A stretch of DNA of 64,000 bases from an uncultured Clostridium sp. (GCA_902785295.1 CACZYK010000010.1:1-64000); one strand, 5' to 3'; numbered from the stretch's first letter, positions 1 through 8,370 are shown. Notes: generated by a model not told the origin, from the letters alone. Numbers and translations: made by a program.

Positions 1-252
1 TATAATTATGTTGGTAATTTAAAAGATAGAAAAAATGTTTCTATTGTTTTAAGTTACCCTAAAGATTCTTTTCAAGAAGATAAAGCATTAAAAGCCTTTG
101 TTTCCTTAGATGAAACATTAACTCCTTTAGATATTTTAACTCAATATATTGACCGTTGGGCAATCGAGCCATTTTTTAGAGATTGTAAAACTTACTTAGG
201 ATTAGATGGATATCAAGTAAGAAATGAAAAAGCTATCAAAAGATTTTACTAG
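1..252 (+). pseudogene. C-terminal remnant of a DDE transposase (IS4/IS701-like)
   Basis: The frame is open from the left window edge and stops at a TAG at 250-252. It contains the segment YIDRWAIEPFFRDCK, which fits the Y-(2)-R-(3)-E-(6)-K signature around the third catalytic acid of IS4-superfamily transposases. The family normally continues for tens of residues after the following RxW/RFW region. Here the frame ends at KRFY-stop, and the downstream DNA has only broken frames that still look hydrophobic, so this copy is probably dead. The TAG may be a mutated TGG. No terminal inverted repeat was recognised on the right side before the next gene. The 5' part of the element lies outside the window. 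Confidence 0.75.
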
Positions 253-462
253 TTTAATATTTACTTTATATATTAATTCTTACAATTTTCTTATAATATA
301 AAAATTAAAAAAGGAGATTTTTTTATTAAGTTTTATTATCAATTTGGCAAACTAATAACAACTCAGCAAATAATACAATTTATGATACTATAAAAATAAA
401 ATATACTTTCTAGGAATAATATGGTACAATATAAAAGAATTAATTTTATGGAGGTTATATTT

Positions 463-807
463 ATGGAAATTAACAATCAAAAATTGGGTGGGGGAATAAT
501 GACAATATGCATACTTACATTAATAGGGTTTGTAATTACATTATTCAGCTCTATTACAATGCTTACTGGAAGAGATAAGATTGTTGAGAGCTATAAAACT
601 TTAGGACTTGACACAGCTCTTATTCCTTCTACTGGACAAACAATTATAAGTATTATTTTAGCAATACTTATTGCACTATCAGTAATTTTTATTCTTATGA
701 AAAAATCTATTGGAATATATGGATATTTTATTGCTAATACTACCAGTGCTTATGATAATATTTGTCACAAGAAAAAGAGAAGTTTTTGGTTTATAATTTC
801 TCTATAA
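463..807 (+). CDS. Small membrane protein, 3' end probably frameshifted
   Basis: The product is an unrecognised hydrophobic protein of about 114 residues. The start at 463 is preferred because GGAGG lies at 450-454, eight bases upstream; an in-frame ATG at 421 has no ribosome site. Membrane segments span roughly residues 12-32 and 60-80. The last 25 residues are polar (ending HKKKRSFWFIISL) and look out of frame. In the frame one base over, the DNA from about 753 reads PVLMIIFVTRKREVFGL and stops at 794-796, a much more natural end for a transmembrane segment with a basic cytoplasmic tail. A single-base insertion near 745-753 would explain this. A hairpin terminator follows directly. Function is unknown. 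Confidence 0.6.
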   Translation: MEINNQKLGGGIMTICILTLIGFVITLFSSITMLTGRDKIVESYKTLGLDTALIPSTGQTIISIILAILIALSVIFILMKKSIGIYGYFIANTTSAYDNICHKKKRSFWFIISL

Positions 808-811
808 TATA

Positions 812-843
812 AAAGAGGTCTGTCCTAAAATGCAGACCTCTTT
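812..843. terminator. Bidirectional hairpin terminator
   Basis: AAAGAGGTCTG at 812-822 pairs perfectly with CAGACCTCTTT at 833-843. The hairpin lies between the convergent small membrane protein gene (plus) and the gene ending at 853 (minus), so it can serve both. Confidence 0.8.
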
Positions 844-852
844 ATATAAAAA

Positions 853-1650
853 TCACCAATTTCCTAATATTCTAAGAAAATCCATTCTACTTACTAAATA
901 TCTCTTTAGATTTTTTTCAGGCTCTTGAAAAATAAATTTTTCATCTCTTATTATTGTATCTGATCTTTCTTTTTCAAATTCTGCCATATAATAAAGACCC
1001 TTTGATGTTACATAATTAGGCATATACATTACTATTGCTACTATTGATAGTACTATATGAATTATCAATATTCTTAATTCCAGTTTTGGATAAATTAAAA
1101 AAGCATAAAAAGGAGTAATTACACCACCATTCATTTCAAAAGGTATAAGATATATAAAAATAACTAAAGCCTCTAATATTGTTAAAAGAACTAATCTTAA
1201 AAAGTATCCTAATAATGGATTAAATTTACCTATTATTAACCCTTCATCTAACATTTTTCTTTTTATATTTAATATCTTCTTATTAACCTCATATCTTATG
1301 TTAACATCTCCAGCTGCAAATCTTATCCTTTTTGGGCTTCCTACAAAATAACTATAAATCATCTTTTCTATCTTATCTAATTTATAAAAATCTGCTTCTT
1401 TATTTGCTAAAAATGTTCCAAGTGTTCCTTCTAAAGAATGTAAATATTGATAAACATATAGCTTATATCCATAATATTTTATTATTTGAGAATCCTTTTC
1501 CTTTGAATTATTTTTTAAAATAATATATTCTTCAGGGCTTAACTCTCTTATATCTTCACCATCATATGTAGGCTCTTTACTAAATTTTTGTTTTAAAAAA
1601 TTCATTATGAAAGCATAAAGAATTGCTACTACAACAACATAACTTTCCAT
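853..1650 (-). CDS. Unknown membrane protein, possibly TIGR04222-like
   Basis: This 265-residue protein has an N-terminal membrane segment (about 4-18), a soluble charged domain of about 130 residues, and two or three membrane segments around 150-210. A charged C-terminal tail follows. The ATG at 1650 has AAGGAG eight bases upstream; a TTG one codon earlier is less likely. The soluble part (LSPEEYIIL near residue 38, then a stretch ending in an NIKRKMLDEGLI-like segment) vaguely resembles proteins annotated as TIGR04222 or DUF2207 membrane proteins, but I would not rely on that. It is a single gene flanked by terminators on both sides. Function is unknown. Confidence 0.6.
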   Translation of the reverse strand: MESYVVVVAILYAFIMNFLKQKFSKEPTYDGEDIRELSPEEYIILKNNSKEKDSQIIKYYGYKLYVYQYLHSLEGTLGTFLANKEADFYKLDKIEKMIYSYFVGSPKRIRFAAGDVNIRYEVNKKILNIKRKMLDEGLIIGKFNPLLGYFLRLVLLTILEALVIFIYLIPFEMNGGVITPFYAFLIYPKLELRILIIHIVLSIVAIVMYMPNYVTSKGLYYMAEFEKERSDTIIRDEKFIFQEPEKNLKRYLVSRMDFLRILGNW

Positions 1651-1763
1651 CAATTCATCTCCTTACATTTGTACTAATTTTATAATATCAAATATCTACC
1701 AAAATTTAAATAAAAATTTCTCATTTTTACCATTTTATATTAATTTAAAACTTTGTTATTCAA

Positions 1764-1796
1764 AAAGAGGTTTGTCTTTTATAAACAAACCTCTTT
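1764..1796 (-). terminator. Intrinsic terminator of the Tp47-like/ferric-reductase operon
   Basis: AAAGAGGTTTGT at 1764-1775 pairs with ACAAACCTCTTT at 1785-1796. On the minus strand it is followed by a T tract. It lies 75 bases beyond the stop codon of the gene ending at 1872. Confidence 0.8.
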
Positions 1797-1871
1797 CAGT
1801 CAATAATAACTTATATTAAACAAATACTATAAATATTTTCTTTTCTTCTTACTAATACTTAATAATAAATA

Positions 1872-2933
1872 TTACTCTAAAGCATCTTTTACTGCATTAA
1901 TAATACCATTTGAACTATAAGTTGCTCCACTTATAACATCAATATCTGTATTTTGTTCATCAATAATTTTTTGAATTATTCCTTCAGAAGCTTTGTTTAA
2001 AAAAGCCTTATCATCTGAAGAATTTATAATATTAATTTCTGTTATTTTTTCATCCTTAACTAAGACTTCCACTTCAATATTTCCCCTAAATCCTTCTGCA
2101 TTTCCTATAAAAGTTCCATCTTCTAATGTATTATTTGATATATTTTCATTAGGCTCTATTTCCTTATTATTAAAATAAAAAATTGAACCACAGATTGATA
2201 AAAACATTATAACTCCTACTACTATAATGGAATTTAAATAAACTTTTGATAACTTCTTTTTAGTAAATGCCTTTCTTATGCGAATAACAGCATAGCTTAA
2301 AAATATTAAACTATATAAAATCACATTTAAAATATACATTACATTTCCATTAAAAGCAGATGGCATCATAAGTAGCATTACATGAACATAAATAAGCCCA
2401 TAAAATAAATAAGCTGTCCTTTGAAGCTTTTTCCACTTTCTTGGTTGAATTTTTTTTCTTACCTTTGGAAAAGATGTAATCATTAATGGAAGCATAATTA
2501 AAATAGATACTAAGCTTACTATTGCAGCTAATAAAACATTCCCCCTAATACTTCCTGGGTTTGTAAATAGTTTTACAAAGTATGTTTTTCCATAAATTGT
2601 ATTATGTCCTAAGGTAAGAATACTTGCTATAATTGATAGTTCTGCTCTTATTGGCATTAACATTTTTATTAATTTACTTCCATTTTTTAAAGCACCTGTA
2701 TACATTACAACTATAAATAAAGCTGTTGAAAATGCACTTCTTGTAAATATAGATAATACACTTCTATTAAGCCATAATGGAAAATTAGAACTTATACTTG
2801 TATATTCAGCTATAATTAGTAGTATTGATATTGCTCCTGCTATTATATAGCAAAGATTAGCATTTTTTTTAATAAAATTATGTCCAATTCCTATTAGTAA
2901 AAAAGTAATTATAAGGGAAATTAAAAGTGTCAT
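1872..2933 (-). CDS. Ferric-reductase-like membrane protein with C-terminal FMN-binding domain
   Basis: The 353-residue protein starts with six to eight membrane segments (about 1-250). Histidines in the membrane region (for example GHNTIYGK, and YVHVMLLM near residue 185) fit a haem-binding ferric-reductase-like (PF01794/YedZ-type) bundle. The C-terminal 80 residues form an FMN_bind domain with the motif ISGATYSS, whose threonine is the usual attachment site for FMN added by ApbE. Known relatives pass electrons through membrane haem to an extracytoplasmic flavin. The gene is 29 bases behind the Tp47-like gene and shares its Fur-box promoter, and the ApbE gene is 3 kb upstream. The role in iron or other extracellular reduction is inferred. 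AGGAGG precedes the ATG. Confidence 0.8.
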   Translation of the reverse strand: MTLLISLIITFLLIGIGHNFIKKNANLCYIIAGAISILLIIAEYTSISSNFPLWLNRSVLSIFTRSAFSTALFIVVMYTGALKNGSKLIKMLMPIRAELSIIASILTLGHNTIYGKTYFVKLFTNPGSIRGNVLLAAIVSLVSILIMLPLMITSFPKVRKKIQPRKWKKLQRTAYLFYGLIYVHVMLLMMPSAFNGNVMYILNVILYSLIFLSYAVIRIRKAFTKKKLSKVYLNSIIVVGVIMFLSICGSIFYFNNKEIEPNENISNNTLEDGTFIGNAEGFRGNIEVEVLVKDEKITEINIINSSDDKAFLNKASEGIIQKIIDEQNTDIDVISGATYSSNGIINAVKDALE

Positions 2934-2962
2934 TAAATTATGTCCTCCTAGTTAGTCATTAT

Positions 2963-4846
2963 TTATTTTAATAAACTTCCTATCTTCTTTCTAAAGCCAA
3001 TTACCATTGCTGAAGCTAAAGATAAAATTGAAAGAATAGCTATTTGATTTACATCTGAAGTTTTTGTAGTACTTCCACTATTTGTTATGTTTGAAGAATT
3101 TCCATTATTAGTTGTTGTATTTGAAGAATTTTCGTTATTTGTTCCATTATTATTTTCTTTATTATTTTCTTCAGTAGCACCATTGTTTTCTTTATTATTC
3201 TCTTCGGTACCACCATTATTTTCTTCATTACCATTATTATTGTTGTTATCTTCTGTAACATCATTTTCTATTATTAAACTTAAAGAAACTTCAGCATAGT
3301 CTTTTGTTTTTACATTTAGAGAATATTCTCCTTCACCATTTGCTTCTACTAAAGCTTTAAGGTCTTCTATTGTAGCAATTTTTCCATTACTTTCTCCTAA
3401 GAATGAAGAACAGTCTGTGCTTTTTCCATTTTTCTTTGTTAATGTATATGAAGCTTCTTTACTTAAATTTTCTCCAAAGGCACTTTCAACATCATCTGTA
3501 TTAACTTCAAGTTCTGCCTTCTTTTCTGAAACTTTAAAAGTATCTTTTTTAAGAGTTACTCCATCTAAATACTTGTCAAAGTTAATATCGCTTACAACAA
3601 GGTCTTCATATCCATCAGCCATTAATGTAATTGTATAATCATCAGAATTTGCTCCTACTGATAAATCTTTAAACTTTCCATCATAGTGAACTTTTCCTTC
3701 AGTTTTTGAAACAGAAACCTCTACATATAAACCATGTCCTGATACTCCCCATATATTATGAATAAAAAATAATCCATCTTTTTCGTTAGTTGTATTATTT
3801 TTTATTGTTGCACCTGTAATACTTTGCATATAAGTTGTGAAAGCATCAGCATCCATGCCATTTCCATCAATATAGAATTGTGCTATATATTCCCCATGTC
3901 CTTTACTACCATATTGATAAGTTGTTTTTGTGTATGCATTTTTTACAGTTGAGTTTAATGCATCTTTATTTACTATTTCACGCTTACCATAAGTTCCATC
4001 CTTATATAATGGTTTTGCATATCCAACTTGTGAGCTATCTGTTGTTAAATCACTTACCTCTTGAAGCTTTGATAAGAAATTTGAAGATAATTCTGTTTCC
4101 TTTCCTATTTCTTTTAAAGCTAAAGCATTAATTAATGTATCATAATCTATAGATACTTGTACATTTTTAACAGCTGAAATAGTTATTCCTTCTTCTTTAT
4201 CTGTAGCTACTGGTGTAAATGTTGCATTTTCAGGGAATGTATTTGGCTTATCTGGATTGCTTCCTGGATAAAAACTATCATATCCTTCTTGTGTTAATCT
4301 TACAGTTGAAAGAACATTTTTACCAATAAGCTTTAAATAATTTGGAGTTTTATTTGTGCTTGATTTTACTATAGTTGCTGAAGTTAAAGCATCATACTTT
4401 CCTTCTTGTGACTTTTCTTCAACATCATTTTCTATTGCTTCACTAAAAGCAAATGTTGAATTTTCATAGGTCTTTGCACCATCTTCCACTTCTGCATAAT
4501 AAAAATCTCCATAGTTCATAGTTGTTTTTCCATAAATCTTTGAAATATTTACATCTGGAGTAATATCATACTTTACAATAGAACCATCACTTGTAACATT
4601 AGTTGATTGCACTTGTGTCTTATCGCTTAAATCTTTATCTTTTTCTGCAACTAAATAAGTTTTTGTTGTTCCAGCTACATTTACAATTAATGTAGTTACT
4701 CCTGTTACAGAATCATAAGAGCTTGATTTAATATCTTCAATCTTTACCTCTTCTGCAGAAACACCAGTAGTTAACATACTTGCTAAAACCATTGATGCTG
4801 CTGTTATTGAAACGATTTTCTTAAGTTTATTATGACTTTTCTTCAC
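2963..4846 (-). CDS. Secreted Tp47-like cell-surface protein
   Basis: The product has about 627 residues. The GTG at 4846 is chosen because GGGGG lies seven bases upstream; upstream in-frame codons fall inside the promoter/Fur region. It has a classic signal peptide (1-32, ending TGVSA). The body resembles Treponema pallidum Tp47 (TpN47) in order: TMNYGDFYYAEV (about 109-120) matches the Tp47 YATLSYADYWAGEL region, YDALTSAT (about 151) matches FDAVSRAT, LIGKNVLS matches VLGEKVLS, and TLMADGYEDLV matches TLIANGYRDVV. An Asn/Glu/Gly-rich spacer (about 540-595) is followed by TKTSD, a hydrophobic segment and a basic tail, which looks like a degenerate sortase or membrane anchor. Tp47 binds penicillin, but its physiological role is unclear. 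The Fur box and redox neighbours suggest an iron, haem or flavin-linked job here. Confidence 0.75.
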   Translation of the reverse strand: MKKSHNKLKKIVSITAASMVLASMLTTGVSAEEVKIEDIKSSSYDSVTGVTTLIVNVAGTTKTYLVAEKDKDLSDKTQVQSTNVTSDGSIVKYDITPDVNISKIYGKTTMNYGDFYYAEVEDGAKTYENSTFAFSEAIENDVEEKSQEGKYDALTSATIVKSSTNKTPNYLKLIGKNVLSTVRLTQEGYDSFYPGSNPDKPNTFPENATFTPVATDKEEGITISAVKNVQVSIDYDTLINALALKEIGKETELSSNFLSKLQEVSDLTTDSSQVGYAKPLYKDGTYGKREIVNKDALNSTVKNAYTKTTYQYGSKGHGEYIAQFYIDGNGMDADAFTTYMQSITGATIKNNTTNEKDGLFFIHNIWGVSGHGLYVEVSVSKTEGKVHYDGKFKDLSVGANSDDYTITLMADGYEDLVVSDINFDKYLDGVTLKKDTFKVSEKKAELEVNTDDVESAFGENLSKEASYTLTKKNGKSTDCSSFLGESNGKIATIEDLKALVEANGEGEYSLNVKTKDYAEVSLSLIIENDVTEDNNNNNGNEENNGGTEENNKENNGATEENNKENNNGTNNENSSNTTTNNGNSSNITNSGSTTKTSDVNQIAILSILSLASAMVIGFRKKIGSLLK

Positions 4847-4866
4847 TTTAAGTCCCCCTTTATTTT

Positions 4867-4890
4867 TAATAATGATTATCATATGATAAT
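4867..4890. promoter_or_regulatory. Fur box (two overlapping sites)
   Basis: On the minus strand TGATAATCATTATTA (4881-4867) matches the 7-1-7 Fur motif TGATAATNATTATCA at 14 of 15 positions including the free centre. It overlaps a perfect 16-base palindrome ATTATCATATGATAAT (4890-4875). The sites begin at the -10 element and cover the expected transcription start, an ideal position for iron-dependent repression. Confidence 0.8.
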
Positions 4891-4916
4891 TTTACTTCTT
4901 TTTTTATTTTTATCAA
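4889..4916 (-). promoter_or_regulatory. Promoter of the Tp47-like/ferric-reductase operon
   Basis: TTGATA (4916-4911), a 16-base spacer and TAAAAT (4894-4889) form a sigma-A promoter on the minus strand. It ends directly at the Fur box, about 45 bases before the GTG start. Confidence 0.7.
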
Positions 4917-4973
4917 TAATATTTAAAGCTAATAGTCAATTATTTAGAAATTTTTTATAAAATTTTTATAAAC

Positions 4974-5516
4974 TTAATATTTAAATAATTTTTTTATAAT
5001 CTTATTTTTTCTCACTAAATATTGCACAGCTATACCTGTAAAAGTTCCAGTAACTATTCCACTTATTAATAATACTGGAAAATACATTAATAAAGCTGAA
5101 TTATGTAAAAACACACAAGCTGCTAATATTTGTCCTATGTTATGAAAAATAGCTCCTATTACACTTATAAGACATATCATATCCTCTTTAAAAAATAATT
5201 TTTTAAAAGTACACATTGCTAAAAGGCATAAAATTCCTCCAGATAAACTATAAATAAAAGACATCATCTGCCCTGCAAATATACTGCCAAGAGTTATTCT
5301 CATAAAAGATAATAAAACTCCTTCTTTAAATCCCCATAAAAGAATAACCAACAAAGTTACTATGTTTGATAATCCAAGCTTTATCCCAGGTATAGGAGCA
5401 AGAGGTGGAAGGTATGATTCTATCATAAAAATAGTTAAAGCTATTGTTGTTAAAAGAGATAGTATTACCATCTTTTTTGTTTTACTTATTTTCTCTTCTT
5501 TAAAAAGTCTTTCCAT
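4974..5516 (-). CDS. Gx transporter family membrane protein (PF07456)
   Basis: This protein of about 180 residues is very hydrophobic with five or six membrane segments. The motif GIKLGLSNIVTLL, followed by a Gly-rich segment SLSGGILCLL, is typical of the family annotated as 'Gx transporter' or 'heptaprenyl diphosphate synthase component I'. It is a membrane protein, so the prenyl synthase label should not be taken as enzymology. Its start overlaps the end of the NusG-II gene, so translation is probably coupled. ATGs at 5525 and 5516 are both possible and neither has a strong ribosome site. In Firmicutes this family recurs beside NusG-II, ApbE and FMN-binding genes, as here, which points to a redox or quinone/flavin-linked membrane role. 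Confidence 0.75.
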   Translation of the reverse strand: MERLFKEEKISKTKKMVILSLLTTIALTIFMIESYLPPLAPIPGIKLGLSNIVTLLVILLWGFKEGVLLSFMRITLGSIFAGQMMSFIYSLSGGILCLLAMCTFKKLFFKEDMICLISVIGAIFHNIGQILAACVFLHNSALLMYFPVLLISGIVTGTFTGIAVQYLVRKNKIIKKLFKY

Positions 5517-5892
5517 CAATATCATCTTCACTTTCTTTAGTACTTTCAAATTTTATAATAAGTTTATTAGGAAGACATACTATTGGAAGAGATGAGTCTT
5601 TTATTTTCCCTGTATGTATACATATTTTGTCGCTACAACTTGCATGAATTATAGATACTCCATCTTGCTCAACTTTTATAGTATTACTTTCATCATTTTC
5701 TCCCTTTACTTCAAATTCATAGCTTTCTTTAACTTTACTTAAATCTATAGTTTTTATAACCTCATTATTTTTAATGACCTTAAGTATACCTGTTTTATTA
5801 GTTCCTTTATTAATTATTTTTAATGAAAATAATGATAAAATTACTATTAAAGCTAAAATTAGTACTGCTATGAAATTTTTTTTGTTTTTCAT
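5500..5892 (-). CDS. NusG domain II-containing extracytoplasmic protein
   Basis: The product has about 130 residues. One N-terminal membrane anchor (about 6-26) is followed by a single NusG_II-type domain with the family cysteines in SCSDKICIHTGKI and PIVCLPNKLIIK. It is not the transcription factor NusG: the NGN domain is missing and the domain should face outside. ATG 5892 is preceded by GAGG; an in-frame TTG at 5904 is not needed. The stop lies inside the next gene, a coupled overlap. This small protein nearly always travels with Gx transporter and ApbE genes, but its function is not established. Confidence 0.8.
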   Translation of the reverse strand: MKNKKNFIAVLILALIVILSLFSLKIINKGTNKTGILKVIKNNEVIKTIDLSKVKESYEFEVKGENDESNTIKVEQDGVSIIHASCSDKICIHTGKIKDSSLPIVCLPNKLIIKFESTKESEDDIDGKTF

Positions 5893-5919
5893 CTTCCACC
5901 TCAAACTTTACTAAGTTTT

Positions 5920-6978
5920 TTAATTATTTATAATTTCAAAAATATCATCATTTATGCCTGAAGTTTTTGTTATGTTTCCTTCATTATCAACAAATATTGC
6001 TTCAACTTCTTTAAGGCTTTCTATAAGACTTAACCCCTTATCTTTTCCTAATATATAAGTTGCAGTAGATAAAGCATCTGCATCTATGGAGTTTTTTGTT
6101 ATAATTGTGGTACTTATAACTCCTTCTTCTGCTGGATATCCTGTATCAGGATTTAATATATGATGATACCTTACATTATCTTTAATAAAATATCTTTCAT
6201 AATTTCCAGAGGTTACTACTGTTTTTTCTTCTACCTTTACAACTGCTAAAACATCTTCTATATTTAATGGATTTGTAATGCCTACCTTCCATTTTTCATT
6301 TTCATTTTTAGAGCCAATAGCCATTACATTACCACCTAAATTTAATATTCCTTTTTTTATTTTATATTTTTCACATATTATTCTTTTCATTTCATCAGCT
6401 GCATATCCCTTTGCAATGGCACCTAAATCTAATTTTATATCTTTATCTAAAAACCTTATTGTACTATTTTCTTTATTAATAACTACATTCTTATAATTCT
6501 TTTTTCCCTTTAATAAATCTATTTCTTCTTTTTCAGGAATCCTTTCATTTTCTGTTCCTATTCCCCATAAATCTATAAGCTTACCTATAGTTGGATCAAA
6601 AGCTCCTTCTGTTAAATTTGAATAATATAAAGCCTTTTCTATAACAAAATATAAATCCTCTGAAATTTTTATTTCTTTTTCATATGCATTTTCATTTACC
6701 TTAGTAACTTCACTATCACTAAGCTTTGCAGACATAATATTTTCAATATTCTTAGCCCTTTTAAATGCTTCTTCTAATGCCTCTTTACTCTTTTCTCCAT
6801 AAACTTTACCAATAATAACAGTTCCTAAAATTTCCTCAGTTTTTTCATATTCTGTATCTTTATCTAAACCTGATTTTTCATTTGAACATCCTACAAGAAA
6901 AAAAGAAAATATAAAAATCATAGGAAATATAATTAGCTTTATAAAATTTCTAATTCTTAGCTTTTGATAATGCTTCAT
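5920..6978 (-). CDS. apbE: FAD:protein FMN transferase (ApbE), lipoprotein
   Basis: This 352-residue enzyme covalently attaches FMN from FAD to a Thr/Ser of FMN_bind domains on extracytoplasmic proteins. A lipobox (FLVGC) ends the signal peptide near residue 31, so it is membrane-tethered. Family landmarks include the AKGYAADEM segment, LNLGGNVMAIG, the HHILNPDTGYPA motif and the metal-binding region SIDADALSTATYILG. The gene overlaps the FMN-binding lipoprotein gene by 29 bases, with GGAGGAG before its ATG, so acceptor and transferase are translationally coupled. Likely acceptors in the window are that lipoprotein and the ferric-reductase-like protein. Confidence 0.93.
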   Translation of the reverse strand: MKHYQKLRIRNFIKLIIFPMIFIFSFFLVGCSNEKSGLDKDTEYEKTEEILGTVIIGKVYGEKSKEALEEAFKRAKNIENIMSAKLSDSEVTKVNENAYEKEIKISEDLYFVIEKALYYSNLTEGAFDPTIGKLIDLWGIGTENERIPEKEEIDLLKGKKNYKNVVINKENSTIRFLDKDIKLDLGAIAKGYAADEMKRIICEKYKIKKGILNLGGNVMAIGSKNENEKWKVGITNPLNIEDVLAVVKVEEKTVVTSGNYERYFIKDNVRYHHILNPDTGYPAEEGVISTTIITKNSIDADALSTATYILGKDKGLSLIESLKEVEAIFVDNEGNITKTSGINDDIFEIINN

Positions 6979-7651
6979 TTACTCCTCCAATTATTCCATT
7001 TGAGCTATATGTTGCTCCACTTACAACATCTACACTAGTACTTTGAGATGCTATTATTCTATCTATAACACCCTTTGCTTCTCCTAGATATTCCTCATCT
7101 TCACTATTTTCTCCTAGTGAAATGCTTATTATTTTGTCTCCTGAAATAGTAACATTTACTTTTACTTTTCCATTCATACCTTCACCATAACCAGTATAAG
7201 TTCCATCTTTATAAATACTTTTTTGAACTTCAGTTTGCTCTGAATTTTTTTCTTCTGATACAGAAGGAGTGTTGTTTCCTACTTGAGAACTGCTACCATT
7301 ATTTTTATTTTCTTCTGTATTGTTATTTGCTGTGTTATTATTCACTGTATTGTTTTCTGTTGAAACTTCATTATTAGAAGCTGTTTGTTGATTAGGATTA
7401 CTTTCTACTGAAGTTTTATTTTCTTCATTTATTTTATTTTCTTTTGAAGAATCCTCTTCATTTTTAGCAGTTTCTGTTTCTTTTATTGTGGAAGTTTCTG
7501 CTGTTTTTGTACTTTTTTCAGCTGATACACTACTTGTTGCTACTGTTTTTGTTTCTTTTTTATTATCATCTTTTTTGCTATCACCACATGATATAATTAT
7601 TGATGACATACATATTCCTAATATTATTGTTGTTATTAATTTTTTTTTCAT
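6950..7651 (-). CDS. FMN-binding lipoprotein
   Basis: This product of about 233 residues starts at ATG 7651 behind AAGGAGG. It has a lipoprotein signal peptide with cysteine in IIISCGDS (about residue 20), a long Ser/Thr/Asn/Glu-rich spacer (about 22-150) suited to crossing the wall, and one FMN_bind domain (about 155-233) with VVSGATYSSNG, the expected flavinylation site. The layout resembles PplA of Listeria flavin-based electron transfer, though PplA has two FMN domains. It shares a coupled overlap with apbE. An intrinsic-terminator-like hairpin ends immediately before its ribosome site, which may limit or regulate readthrough from the upstream DUF3793/flavodoxin genes. Confidence 0.85.
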   Translation of the reverse strand: MKKKLITTIILGICMSSIIISCGDSKKDDNKKETKTVATSSVSAEKSTKTAETSTIKETETAKNEEDSSKENKINEENKTSVESNPNQQTASNNEVSTENNTVNNNTANNNTEENKNNGSSSQVGNNTPSVSEEKNSEQTEVQKSIYKDGTYTGYGEGMNGKVKVNVTISGDKIISISLGENSEDEEYLGEAKGVIDRIIASQSTSVDVVSGATYSSNGIIGGVNEALSKAKN

Positions 7652-7663
7652 AAAATCCTCCTT

Positions 7664-7715
7664 AAAAAAAACAGAATAAAAAGTAAAGGCTTCACTCTTT
7701 ACTTTTTCACTCTGT
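7664..7715 (-). terminator. Hairpin plus T tract directly before the FMN lipoprotein ribosome site
   Basis: ACAGAATAAAAAGTAAAG (7671-7688) pairs with 7697-7715, with one or two mismatches. On the minus strand seven Ts (7670-7664) follow at once, then AAGGAGG (7663-7657). It can terminate the flavodoxin/DUF3793 transcript or act as an attenuator for the flavin genes. I found no convincing promoter between it and the next gene. Confidence 0.7.
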
Positions 7716-7737
7716 TTATTCTTAAATTTATTTAAAG

Positions 7738-8370
7738 TTATAGAATGCACAGCTTAGGAGAAAATTCTTTTTTTATACTTTCTACCAACTCAATGGCATT
7801 ATTACTTCTTATGAAACTATTGATTGTATGTTCTTTTATAATATCATATTGTTTGAAGGTTTTTTCAGCTGCATAATAATTGTTATACACTTTCCAATAG
7901 CCACATAATAAACATTTTTTATTTGTGCATTCCATAAAGTCTTTAACATCTTCAATTGGTATTCCTAAAAATACTCCAAGTTCATGTGGACAATGATGTA
8001 ACATATATCTAGCTTTTAATGTTTCTATATAACTTTTAACAGAAATCTCTTTAGGATATCCTATCCTCATTAAAAATTCTCTATTTTTTTCATTAGTAAT
8101 ATATTCTTTCATTATATTCTCACTATATACTAAAACTATTATAGAAGAATCTGCCTCTCTTAGTTCAACATATTCTAAATCAATCTCTTTAACAAAGTTT
8201 CTTCCATATATCTTCCAGCTACTATATAAACTTTTACTATCTTCACTAAAATTTAATATTGAAGCTGGTTTAGCCTTAGCAATTACAGTTGAAGTATTAT
8301 AAACTATAAAATTTTCAATATATTCTTGCTCTGGAAGCGAATTTAATTTTTCATAAAAAGCTAAATACAT
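7738..8370 (-). CDS. DUF3793 family protein
   Basis: The 210-residue soluble protein carries the hallmark segments HHCPHELGVFLGIP and CLLCGYWKVYNN of DUF3793, with conserved Cys and His that could bind metal. No catalytic role is known. In clostridia this family commonly sits next to a short-chain flavodoxin, as here, where the flavodoxin ends 20 bases upstream. A role in iron-limited or flavodoxin-dependent electron transfer is an inference from context. The start ATG follows GAGAGG. Confidence 0.8.
   Translation of the reverse strand: MYLAFYEKLNSLPEQEYIENFIVYNTSTVIAKAKPASILNFSEDSKSLYSSWKIYGRNFVKEIDLEYVELREADSSIIVLVYSENIMKEYITNEKNREFLMRIGYPKEISVKSYIETLKARYMLHHCPHELGVFLGIPIEDVKDFMECTNKKCLLCGYWKVYNNYYAAEKTFKQYDIIKEHTINSFIRSNNAIELVESIKKEFSPKLCIL

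Noticed and set aside
1..420. Complete insertion sequence at the left edge
   Set aside because: Only the 3' part of the transposase is visible, with an early stop, and no terminal repeat could be identified.
3087..3299. Open frame on the plus strand opposite the Asn/Glu-rich tail of the Tp47-like gene
   Set aside because: It mirrors low-complexity codons of the real gene, has no ribosome site and gives a Leu/Phe/Ser-only product.
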